From Pyrocephalus nanus (Eukaryota; Chordata; Aves; Passeriformes; Tyrannidae), in assembly GCA_038380795.1 (NCBI GenBank), contig CM076264.1, positions 10,046,001 through 10,110,000 of the forward strand: 64,000 nucleotides of DNA. Direction: 5' to 3'. The position numbers and the translations under genes were made by a program. The first letter of the stretch is position 1; each line of letters opens with the position of its first letter. Below, piece after piece: positions 12,791-25,000 of the stretch. The notes under the pieces are model-generated. The model was not told the DNA's origin, did not search any database, and saw nothing but the letters and a program-made list of their open reading frames with translations.

Positions 12791-15700
12791 ATTGACAGGA
12801 TACTTTTTTCTTAAGGGCAGACTCTCTTATTGTCATGAAATCCACGCAGCCCATAGGAAAGTGCAGCATGTGCCTGGACCTCACTGGCATCACAGTTTCT
12901 GGGACAATTCCATGAGATGAATGAAACCCGAATGCCCACACCAGAACTAAAGATAGAGAGGTTGATTAAAGAAACCGTTATGGATGAAACACATTTTAAA
13001 ATTCACCTTTTCATCTTCTGCTCTCAACTGCAATTTTTTTATGTGGAAGCTGGGAAAAGATGAGGTTGTGGCCCTAGGCTCAGAGTAGAAGTACATTGCA
13101 GGGAATACACTTGTGGTGACAGTTATACTCACACCTTCTCCAGAAAAGCACTTCATTTACAAAACGGATTTGACATCTCGGTTTGTTTGCAATGCAGAGC
13201 ACTCCTCCCAAACACCCATGTAGCTCTGTGAGCCTTGATTACATCTTTGATTCCAGCGCTTCCTTAGAGCCCTCCAAAATGGAAGTGATGAATGAACTCC
13301 TGTCAGGCGCCATTCCCTGGGTGGCCCTGAATCCATTTAGTTATCTGTTACACTGCCAGCCCTGACAGTGATGAACACAAGGCAGGCAGCTGACAAAACC
13401 ACTACTCATTTCCCAAATAAGAAAAAAGGAGAAATAGGTGGAAAGAGGTAGGCTTTTCACCGTTCAATGCGTCACTCACCCACACTGCCTTCAGAGGAAT
13501 GGCTGGGGAGGAAATTATGGAATCTTTTTGTGCAATTATGTGAAACAGGATGACCAGCATCCCTCAGTTCCATCCACTAAGGCTGAGCATCAGACTGCCC
13601 AGGTGCTGGTATTTCTTTTTCTTTTGTTTCTTTGACTGTCTGTAGTTCACATTTATCATGGACACAGATTCTGATGGGTTTGCCATCTAAACAATGACCA
13701 CAGAGTAGGCTGATGACACTTTAATGTTCCTGTGCCATGGGCACAGTGTCTTTGCTGAGCAAGGAAGAGTCTCAAAAGGGGACGAAAGATGGGAAGAACT
13801 GCTAGCCTGGATTGTTGCAATTATGGCAGATCACAGAGCAGTGATTGTTTTCTCCATTATCCTGACATGAGAGGAAAGTTTCCTACACATGAACTGCTCC
13901 TCTGGGGATTCTCTCTCATTTAGCCTGCAGCATGATGCCTGAAACACTCAGTGCCCTGCTTGGTGACTTATAGCATCAAAACTGACCCATATGAGCTCAC
14001 AAAAAAGTTCCTTCATTAAGAGAGGCTGGCAAGGTGATGTATAGCACTCTCTAAAGCCATCGTGCTTTTCTGAGGATATAGACCAAGAAAGAAACATAAA
14101 CAAAGCATTGAGACCTACAACACACAGATCTTTTCATTTTCACCCAGATGAATCCTGTATCACCTCACCGTTTCCCTGCATACTCTTCAATTCACAAGAT
14201 ACATCTGTTTTTATGCCTTAAAACAAGTTGCACACCACTGCACTTTGATTCCAGGGTCACAAGTGTCTCAGCCATAAGGCCAGCTGAAAGGTTCTGTTAA
14301 AGCCACTCTGAAAGAAAACTAGGAAATTCTGCCTTTAAAGCAGAAATAATTTTCCACCACTGGCACATATAAAATCCAAAATGTAGAACTGTGTCCCTCC
14401 CCATGTGTCATTTCAGTGTTTCATTTTAAAAAGATCTAAGTGATCATTTTCTGTCCTCTTTATGACTCAGATTTCCCAAGCCCTCTCTCACATTTTAATA
14501 TTTCCAGAACAAATACCTTTACAAGCAAACGCTTACACTTGGATTTTGCTCAGAGCTCACTGCTTTCATAAAAAGTGAATGAAATGCTTTTGTTTATTTT
14601 TAACTTTCCCAGAAGGGAGAACTTTCATGTAGTTGGGTTTATCCAACTGATACTGTCCTTATAAATGAAGGCACTTACTGTTATTCAGCAACCTGAGTTC
14701 TGTCTATAGTCACTGAAAAGAAATGTCTCCAAAAACAAATTGCATCTTAGGAACACCTTCATCTTAGAAACCTGTGGACCAATAGACGGATCTCTTCAGG
14801 TGCTTCTGTCTTTTCACTTACTATTAAGAGAGCGAAAACCACCTGCTGTAAATGAGACACAAAAGTTTGGTTCATAGTTAGATATCAAAGTGATTAGTAA
14901 CGTAGTGCAGAGGTCTTTCGTTTGTTGTCTCACATCTGGGTACCATAACTAAAGCTAACTAAAAAAAATCCCAAATTATACTTTATTTCAGGAAACAACT
15001 GCCCCCCAATTACAAAAAAATATTACAGCCCTTGAAAATTCCTGAATATTGACTATTTCCTGCAACAACTGGAAAGCAACAACTCTTCTTCTGCTCTTCA
15101 TGTAGAACATCCCTTCCGACACTGAAAGAAATACAATGCAAAAAGTATTGTTGATGAAATTCTTGCAGAGGCAATTAATTTAAAAGACCCAGTGGCAAAA
15201 TGATCTGCAGAGCTGAAGTTTTAATTTTGTTTCTTTTCATTATTTGGTTTACTTTATACAGCAACATATACTTTTTCTCTAATCATTTCAGAAATAGAAA
15301 ACCAGCAATACCTCGCTCTGCTGACCTTCCACAAACCACTCAGAAAAAAATGAAGACCTCAGTACAAATATAACCTAAACCAAAACTCCACTTCAAATAA
15401 ATTTGTGTATGAAAAAGAAACAGTTTTCATCCACCTCGTGGTCTTACAAGTTCAGCCCTCCATGCTTATCCAAACGTTGGAATACCCAGCAAGGAAGGTT
15501 AGATCTTTCCAGTAGGCAGCTCCCAAGCTGTTCAAGCATGGGAAAGACTTGTCCTGCAAATTGCACGGTCACTCTCTGTGCCCAGAGCAGAGACTCAATC
15601 TTCTGAAGATTTAAATCATCTCTTATTTAGCATGAGGGACAAGGAAAAAGGCAAGCAATCCACAAGATGTGTGGTGCTGGGAACATAGTATAGTGGATGT

Positions 15701-17086
15701 TCTCCGCTGGATTAACATCTGGCAAACGTTGCTCCACTGAGGATACTAAGCCCTGCTTATAGCAGTGGTAAACTTGGTGCTCAGACTATGAGAGTAAATA
15801 GATTTCCTGACTCTTATTTCTGTTGGAAAGCACAGGAGAAATGGCTTTGCCTGCTAATGAGCTACTGTATGAGGTCCACAGTTCAATTAGGGAACCAACT
15901 TAATTCTGTTGTCTTAGCCTTAAAAACTCAACCAGTCAATACTTTTATTTGTATTATGTGGATGCATTAGTGAAGAAAAAGAACATTGTAAAAAAGTGTT
16001 ACCTTTAAAACAACTAAATCTTTAACTAATCAAGGCAGTACACTTCAAGAAGTTACTGAGCTTCCCTAGTCAGTAATAAGCAAACAGCACAGATACAAGA
16101 AAAGAACAAATAAATTGCTAATATGGGGGGGGGGTAAATGTCAGAACCACAAATAGATGTGAGTGGCCAGCAACCTGAAAAGAATCACATCCAGTCCTGA
16201 CACTTAACATCTTGAAACTGAGTAATGATTCTTTTGAGGTCATCCCATGGGACCAAAAGCACAAACAATGTCTTCTGCCCAGTTCCAAAACAAAAACATA
16301 ACAGCAGATGCTGATGGATGTAGAGATGGGGCGAGCTGCAATTACACCAGGAAATTACACCTACCTCAGACTGGTGGCACACAGAAGCAGAGGAAGACAC
16401 TCAAGACTTTACCCTGCCTGAAAATCCCTCTCCCATGAGCCATATCCAATGGGAGGATTTAGTGGTGAGCCTGGATCCACACAAGGCTGAGTAGCATCAG
16501 GTAAGCACAGAAAAGAGGACTGGAGAGTGCAACCAGTTCACTCCCTCCCCAAGGCAATTACTGATCTCCTATGGCTAATCACCAAAAATAATCTGCAAAA
16601 CCTGGCAAGGAAATTTAGTTCCAATATGAGGCCAGCATGTGGCACAGCAATTCAAGAGTTTCCAGAAGTGCCTGCAGTTATCTTCCATGGTTTATCATTT
16701 CTAAGCAGGACATCACAATTATCTAATTGTTGGCGTCTGGGATTGTGCAAAAAAAAATATTCAGCATCTAAATTTTTTTCTAAACAATGTTTTTGAAACA
16801 GATCCAAGGGGCATCACATTTACACATAAGTACTAAAATGTGATGTGCATGTAGTGCAATACGTAATAAGGTCAAAAGACTTTTTTTGCTCCCTTCTATC
16901 AGTCCCTTCCTGTCCATCCTCATTAATGCAGAAAATATATACCATCGGCACCTTGAGGCAGACAAGAAGGAACAACACTCAAGGCCTAGCACCTTTCGTC
17001 CAATTTCAGCAAAGGAAGCCTGCTCCAGGCTCACTGTTCTCATACTACCAGGGTGTCTGTTAGTCACAGAGCCACAAGACTAAAAA
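12791..17086. other. Intergenic, no gene recognised
   Basis: Unique DNA with only short open frames. A G10 run occurs at 16125-16134. The stretch 14000-15400 is notably free of repeats and long open frames, so it would be a place to look for conserved non-coding sequence if alignments were available. Confidence 0.55.
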
Positions 17087-17425
17087 AGAGTCATTTATTC
17101 CAGCCTCCTACAATAAGGAGGGCTCCTCAATATCTCTGCAGCTCTCTGCTGATGTGTCTCAAAACTCTTGCCTGAGGCCTCCAGCGTGGAAGAGTTCATG
17201 ACACACGCAGTGTTTTCTAGTACCTTTAAAAAAGCTTTCTCAATATTTTATCCAAATTTAACCTATTGCAATTTAAACCCACTTTCTTCCTGCCTTTGAT
17301 TTTTGCTGAGCAAACAATTTTCTTTCTTTTTCCCTGTTTAGAAACTATCACACTCTATGTATCCTTTTTCTGTCTTCTCTCCTCTAGACCAAACAAGCCC
17401 GGTCAATCCCATCTCAGCCTCCTGC
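17087..17425 (-). mobile_element. Old L3/CR1-like LINE fragment, minus strand
   Basis: The plus strand carries weak but ordered antisense landmarks of the L3/CR1 group: a CAGCCTCCTACAATAAGGAG stretch, a CCTCCAGCGTGGAAGAG segment, TTGCAATTTAAACCCA, then CTTCTCTCCTCTAGACCAAA followed by CAAGCCC and a CAATCCCATCTCAGCCTCC stretch. Divergence is much higher than in the CR1 copies elsewhere in the window, so this is an ancient insertion. Confidence 0.72.
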
Positions 17426-18136
17426 ACCAAGGAGGGGCCAGGCATCCCTCTTGGGGTTCTACTTGGTTGTCCTCATTCTAAAGGCGGAGTGACAAGATGA
17501 GTAATTGTGATAACATCGGCTGTGCCTTTCAGGTTTGAAACAAAGCCAGAATCAAACCTGCTCTTCTGCTGATTTTGTTATCAGAGCTATAAGAAACCTA
17601 AGTTGTTTTACACTGAAGTACTGGCGGGGTAAGGCAGTATTTCACACACAACAACGCAGCACAACCTATGTGGCCTGAAGGACCACTCTGACAAGCACAC
17701 TGGAGGAACCCATATAAACACTTCCCAACAAAAAAAATTATGTAGTCTGATATTTCTAAGAAATACAAAACTGTGAAAGGTCTTAACAGATAAGTTGGTT
17801 CTGGCTCTTTGGGGTGTTTCTGTGCTCTGCGAATCCACTGAGATAGACCTCTTCTAAACTCAGGGCTAGGTGAACCCCCTAGAGTCAAGGTAATTTCTGG
17901 TGTAAATCCAGAAGGAAAGGCTGTTCATTTGGCATTCAAAAAACCCCACAACTCATCAGATTTCTTACTACATAGCTCAGAGGTCATTGTTGAACTTCAT
18001 GCCTTCTGCTGAAAAGATTTACTGAAATCTGACTCACTCAGACTTAATTTCCATCACCTTTCTATCTGGTAGTGACAGATAAACTTCTTCATTTGCACTT
18101 TCTCTGTAAAGCACAATGCTGATGGACAGGAATAAA

Positions 18137-18164
18137 TGTCATGATGTCCAAACTGTCATGATGT
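18137..18164. repeat. Direct repeat of TGTCATGATGT, 17-bp period
   Basis: Two exact 11-mers at 18137-18147 and 18154-18164. Confidence 0.7.
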
Positions 18165-20768
18165 ACAATGAATGTACTGTAGCCAAAGATTCCATAAATC
18201 CTGATAGGACTCTTTTATTCAAGCTAATTAACTCATGCTAACATCTTAAAACTCCAGTCTGACCCAAAAGCTTGCAGTTTCCCAAAAATGGTTCTGATCG
18301 AAGAACCAGGTTAATCAAAGACTGGAGAAAGATCCACAGTTGTCGCTAAATTAAAATGGTTATCCACGTCTAAGGGTACAAGCCCTTAATATGTAAATAA
18401 CCCTACATAAGGAAATGAAAAAAATCAAAGCTCTAGGAAGAGCCCTAGCCCTTCATAAACAAGGTAAAAAAAAAAGTTATTCTTCCACACTTTTAACTCA
18501 CACCCCATAAAAGCTGAATGCCAGTCCAACAGAGGGTTGTGTTTAAATGAAAACCTGGGCTTGTAGCACCTCCTGACAGAAACCTAAGGTAACTCGAATT
18601 ACTACAGTGTCCTACAGCACCAGCCACCCCAACATCCCTCTATGCAAAGGTGGACAGTAACACAGAGGCACCAACACCCTTCGACATCATGAGCTGAGCC
18701 CCTGAAAAGCACAGGGTGGGCTGCACAGAGCTCCTTACACATCTTTTGCTTATTGAAAATTATATATGAGGCTTGGGATGCTGTTTTATTAACCAGGCAA
18801 TGATCTGCCTTTGCGAGCTTGTTGGGCTTTCAAAGGTCAGTGTTCTTTAAAAAACTGCTCAGCAAAGTAAGATTTGGAGATTGAAAGGAAACTTTAAGGT
18901 GGCAGTTTTTTTGTTTTGGGGGGTGGGGGTGTGTCCTGCTTTTCTCTCCTTTGCCATTCCATGGAACCCTTCTGACAGAGACTGCATACATCTGATTACA
19001 CACACAGGAATTTAACTAGTGGGGTCCTGCTGAGGAAAAGCTTTTACTTTAAAAAAAAAAAAAAAATCACTTCAGAGTTACTTCTGCAATGACTGATGGC
19101 TGGTCAAAAGAAACATCCAGAAAGCAATAAGATGTAAAAAAAGGGGAATGCACTGATCCATGTTCAGGACTGCTTTCCTGTTCCTTTCAAATTTATTTCA
19201 TCACAACTGTGGCTGGAAACACTGCAGGGTAAGAAAAGGCGAAGACTTTGTGCAGTATTTGGAGGTGGTGACAGGTAATCCATATTGCCATTGTTACCAA
19301 CCTGAGGATAAAAGATTTAAAGACATGGCAACACGAGTACTTGGGTGTGGAGGGTGTGAAAGTTAAAAAAAAAAATGGAAAAGAACAATGAGATTTATAT
19401 AAAACCCACTGGGAGTGCACTGGAATTGTCTGTGATGAAAAATTGAGGTTGCTTTGAAGAAGACTTGATTGAAGTAAAAGCCAGTGCTGTGTAGAGGGAG
19501 AGAGGTTAGCTGGGTGACTTACCAGTCTGTCGTGATTTTCGGTGTTCTTTCCCTGAAACTGTGCACATATGAGTCTCCAAATCTTGCTCTGAAGTGAAAC
19601 ATCACAGGGAAGGGAAAACTCTTTGGAATATGATTAACTTGTGCTGCTGGTGTCAAAGCCAAAGGCAGTTTAGGTATGCAAGGACTAGGTGGGAAAAAAG
19701 ACCACAGCACAGGGGAGACTTAGCTTATATAGGAAGCAGGCAGACAAATACATCTCACAACAAAAGCCTGTGCTCTCAATGCAGTGCTGATATTTGCAGG
19801 GCCAAGTCTCAGCCCAATACCAGGTAGGCATGACATCTGCACCTATATTCCTTCCATGATCTCAATACAGACAGGTTTTATAACCAGGCTTCATCCAGTT
19901 TAGGTACAATAGAAACCTTCTTCACTCTGGAAGATACAAAATTGAGTTCTGACTAGAAATGCCTGCCAGCGATGGTGTCTGACTGGCCTTTATATGCCAC
20001 TGATTTCACTTACAGCCAGCAGATATCCAGAGACCAATGAAAACAGTTTGGTAGAAAGATATGCGTGCCCTCTCTGATTTCTTTATTAAGCAAGTCCAAT
20101 TTAGCTTTGCAGGAAACAAAAAAAAAATTTCCATAATGCAGGCAATTTTGGCATGCAGGGCATGGGCCAAAAGAATCGCAATTTTTATAACTTCTAAAAG
20201 TAGAGAAAACCAGAAAAATACCATCATGAGCTATGAAAACAACAATGGAACTTCAATACTGTAAGGCAGACATGTCTAAATTTGGTTATTCAACACATAC
20301 ATCCCCATGATTCTCTTGTATCTCCTGACGTACATTTTCTGCAGAAGCACATAGGTAGTGTTTCTTGTATTCTCTCATTATTTCTCATCACTGTTGTGGT
20401 CACAAAAGGAAGGTACAATTTTCACTCGTCCTTTTCCCCTCATGTTAGTAATTGTTGGAGATTTGTGTTGAAAGACACCATAATCTGTGTTGTCACTGAC
20501 TTTCAGCAATTTTGATGCTCTTCTGCTACAAGCACCAACTTCCTGAGATAACAAGCAAGTATCTCATATCAAGCAATGCCAAAACTACAAAAATTTTACA
20601 CCACCATATAAAACTTAAAGCTGTCTGATACTTGAAAGTAAATTGTTCCTTTATTGTACTACTGATTATTACTGAGCACATCCAAAGAGAATCAATTTAG
20701 TTTTTGGATGATTTTTGGCATAATGTATTGCAAGCATTAATGTCACGTCACTCTGTGACAAACATGGA

Positions 20769-20790
20769 AACCTGTTTCTACAAACAGGTT
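20769..20790. repeat. Perfect 9-bp inverted repeat, 4-base loop
   Basis: AACCTGTTT and AAACAGGTT flank CTAC. Confidence 0.75.
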
Positions 20791-21855
20791 ATACACTGCA
20801 TTGTTCTACAAATCCCACTGAGAAATCAGTGTTTTTTTAGCCAAATATGACCATTCTACCAAAAAAAAAATGCAAATAGAGTTTTTATTCGTTATGACAA
20901 AGCTGAAGGCAGCAGCAGCGTTTGTCGTCTTCCTTGAGAAAGGCTGAAGGGGCAAGAACTTCAGCTAGATATAGCTTTCACTACTTTGAAAGTTTTGTTG
21001 GTAGATTGCACCAGCAAAAAAGCATAAATCCACTTGCATACAAGTCAGCATGAGATAATTTCTCCCATTTATAACTGGAGACGGCCTATCATCTTCATTA
21101 TTTGGCCTGAATGCACACAATGTTTAAAAGAAAGAAAACCTTCCGCATTCCATCTGGCAGAACAGTGCTGATAGGAAGTTTATTTCAACTTTGCTTTATT
21201 TGGCAGTATCTGCTGACAAATTAGAACACATTCTTCCCCTTGTTTTCCATCAGTGTCTCCATCAAACTATGTCTAATCATTAAAAATGGTCCCAATTTAC
21301 CAAAACACTACACAACACAAGATTTCTCAGGAGACTCTTTGTTGCTGCAATGCTTATTATACAGTAAATTTACATTTTCTTCTGACTTACTGCAATAATA
21401 AAATACGTAAAAGACATTTCCCCTTCTTAGCAATTCTACTCAGATACAGCAAAGTCAAACATGATGTAACACCAGCATAAAGAAAGTCCCAATCATGTAA
21501 TTCTGGGACTGCCAAATTCAGTAGCAGAAGTCAGTAGAAGCAAGTCCAATCCTTTTACACCAGCTTCAGTGGAATTTGCCTCTTGTTGTGATGAGAACTA
21601 TATTTTGCAAAAAGCATGGCCAACCCATGGTACAGCACAGATTCAGTGACTGAATCAGAAGGATTTACCCTACTGGTGCAGTAGATTTGCTCTGTGATAC
21701 AAAGATTGAATGAAAATGCAGGTCTCTCTGAGGGATAATACTGTCCTTTTGAACCACAACAAAAGGTATTTATGGCAGAAAGTAGAGCCCATGTGGTAAC
21801 TGGATGAATATGTCCGTCCCAGAGAAGTCTTCAGTCACTCAGCATGTGTGAGAAA

Positions 21856-22054
21856 TGGGGGAATGGCTTCAGATTGAAAGAGGACAAGTTTAGATACTAG
21901 GAAGAAATTCTGAACAGTGATGATAGTGAGGAACTGGAATAGGTTTGCCCAGAGAAGCTGTGGCTCTCCCATCCTTGGAAAGGTTCAGGGCTGGTTTGGA
22001 TGGAGCTCTGAGCAACATGGTCTAGTGTGAAGTAGCCCTGCCCACGGCAGAGAC
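21856..22054 (+). mobile_element. CR1 3' fragment, plus strand
   Basis: About 200 bp of CR1 3' sequence: GAATGGCTTCAGATTGAAAG, TTTAGATACTAGGAAGAAAT, GTTTGCCCAGAGAAGCTG and GGATGGAGCTCTGAGCAACA. Terminal octamer-like repeats are absent, so both ends are lost or eroded. Confidence 0.88.
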
Positions 22055-25000
22055 ACCGAAGGACAGTTTGACCACAGATGTAAAACAAACATTTTGCTTT
22101 AGAGAGCCACTTTATTTTTTTCAATTTGTAGTTATCAAATAGCACCAGTATATAGGAAAATGTGTCTCAGGCTAACTCACTGGGAGGAGGTAAGATTGAT
22201 TAGCATTAGCATGACACAGATTGGCTCAAAATCCCAACAATAGTTTGGTGAGGGCCTCTGAGGACTTCAAGCTGGGTTAGGAGAATAGAGTAAGAGAAGC
22301 TTAAAAAAACACTCTGAATAGCCAGAACAGCATGTAAACAGAAAAAAACTGGTTAGAAATTTCTAGAATGTAGAATTTGTGCTCTCTCTGACAGAATAGA
22401 CTAGCTACCATACGTGAGGCAGGATAATAAATACATTAGCAACACATCAACACTTGAGAGAACTCCTTATATTTCCAGCTTGCATTAATACATCACTCTT
22501 GCTCAGCTCACACAGTTATTCCAAAAAGAAATGACATTAGCTTCTCGAGAGACAAAAAAGAGAAGAACATTCCCCTGAACTCGAATCAATTCAATGTTAT
22601 AGGGCATTATCAAGTAATAATGCATTTTTCCCTGAAACCTCAAGATACCCAAATACTGTTATATGCAGCTGCTCAGCAGATAATACCAGAAAATGTTTAC
22701 ACCTAAACAAATTACTAAGTGCATTTTCCATATTCTACATGATCCTCCAATGAGTTACATCCTTTTGTAAAAACTGCAGCTTTTCAGTTACTGAACAGTG
22801 TTGATTACACCAGACAATAAAGTAATACCTTCCAAGGAAAGCACAAACAGACTATTTAAGGAAGCTTACAAGACTTCCTGAAGCAGAGCTCCAAATCATG
22901 CTCTGGATTCACATCACCAGCTGCTGACAGTGAACCCAGCAGCAAGAGGATACAATTCCATGCTTTCTGATTCAAACAGCTTCAAAATGCCTCCACTGTA
23001 AGGTTCTCATGGGTCAACCAGGTTCAGGCAGGCAATGGACTGAGGAGACGAAAGCTAATTTAGGTCACTAGATGTGGTCCTTAAGTCTGCTATTTCATTT
23101 GTTGCAGAGGATGAGACAGGAATAAAAAAGCTTCTACTGCTTCTCACAGCAGTCAGGCAGCCTTCATCTGTGGGAAGTATTAACATCAAGTCATGTAAGA
23201 CAATGGAGCATAAATTTATGAAGCTCTGTCTGGAGGCCTTGGGCTTCTTGCATGGTTATGTCCCAGACCTTTCTATTTAGTTTTTTGAAGATATTTTGCA
23301 TACATCCCACTTTCTCTCTTCTAATTCTACATCTAGGAGTTATTCTGCTGGTGACTTCACTTTTTTTGCAATGCCTTAAAAGAAAGATAAATACAGAGGC
23401 AACAAAAAGTGGGACCCCTATCTTCACAGCATCTCAGCATGAGGGGATGGACGTTTGACTGATAGACAAAGTGCTGTGCTACAAGGCAACCCCAGAACTG
23501 AGCCCAAATCACTCTTGCATTGCTTCAGTAATATTGTATCTATGCATCAACAGAATACTCTTGCTATGGGGAAAGTGTAATGATAACAGAACTTTCTTCC
23601 TAATTCATTCTGGAGATGTGGTGATCAGAGAAAGGGAGTACTGTTCTCTATGGCTTACAAGGACTCTGTGAGGACAGGGGTCAGTTGCATTACTTAAAGT
23701 GTCTGTAATTTACACTTTTCAATTAGGAGTTAATCAGCATGTCATTATGAGTAAAAATTGTTGGAATGACCTTTGGACTGTTTGTTCGTCTGGTGAATCC
23801 CCAGGGGCATCTTGAGTGAAGGAATGAAAAGAGAATGAAAATGAGTAGAGGCATGATAAATAAGAACAATTATCAGTTATTATCTGATAAATAATGTATT
23901 CTGATTTACCATTAATTCCATCCCAAAACACCTTCTTCAGGTAAAAGCCTAGATCATGACTTCCTTTTATGCATCCCTGCTTACTGTCAGGTATTTGCAC
24001 TGCAGGAACATAAAAAAGTGTTTATTTGGAAGCAGAGAGTCACCCCTGCATCCTTGATTTTTTCAATTAACACCCTCATAGAAGCAGCAAATTGATTCTT
24101 CTGACTCACTGCTGCATGTTTAAGTATCAGAGCCCCATTTACAAGAAAAGCCACTAAAGGCTCAGACTCTCCCTCAGAAAAGACTTCAAAGCACTTCACA
24201 TACCAGAGAGATTATTCTCCCTTTTTTCATGGGTAGGTGCTCTAAGATATGGGACAGGTAGCCCAGTGGTTTCCAAATTCAATGCCTGAATAGTAGAACT
24301 CAGACTCATAAGCAGAGAGCCTGCTCTGGGTTTTCTCCAGTGACTCCTGTCTTTGGTCCTCCCCATCCTAGCCACCAAGATGGAAAATTGCACAGATAAC
24401 CCATTTTCCTTAGGGTGCATCAGCTACTGCCACACAGTCAGCTGAGCTGTAATTGATAGAGGGATCAGGGGTGCAGAGCTATAGCAGGTAGTTCCTGTTT
24501 CTGTCTAATTTTACGCTCTCTGCATTTGTGAATGAAGCTGTTTGCCTTCTAGAACTCCAGATGGACCCCTACGTAAAGTGTTCAGACTTTTCAGTTGAGC
24601 ATCACCGTTCATATCAGACAACCAATCCTAAGGGAAGCAGCTGGATAACATCAAAGATGAAGTCAGTTCCAAAGCCAGCACAAAACATTCCTGTCTCTGT
24701 CACGGTTATCTGGCATACAGAATATTTGGAATGACGTTCGCTTGAATTTTGATTAATCCCAGAGTAAGAACCAGGTAGAGGTGAGGGAATTTTGCCATGT
24801 GTTGACTAATGAAGGAAGATCGTCAGGAATTTGAAGGCAGATGTAACTGCAAAAGCAGATGGGTGGGTCCCTGTTGAGAGAGACTTTCTTCTGTTTCTCC
24901 TTGCTTCTACTGTTATTCTCACAAAATCCAGCTAGGGAAAATACTGAAGCAGAACCAAGCAGACATTACTTAATGAAAAAATGAGGGAGGAAAGCCCTGG

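Larger units (their letters stand above)
17426..21855. other. Intergenic, no gene recognised
   Basis: Holds A16 at 19051-19066, a G-rich tract near 18917-18935, the 17-bp-period repeat at 18137 and the inverted repeat at 20769. Overlapping short frames at 17598-17888 and 19160-19420 look like chance. Confidence 0.55.
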
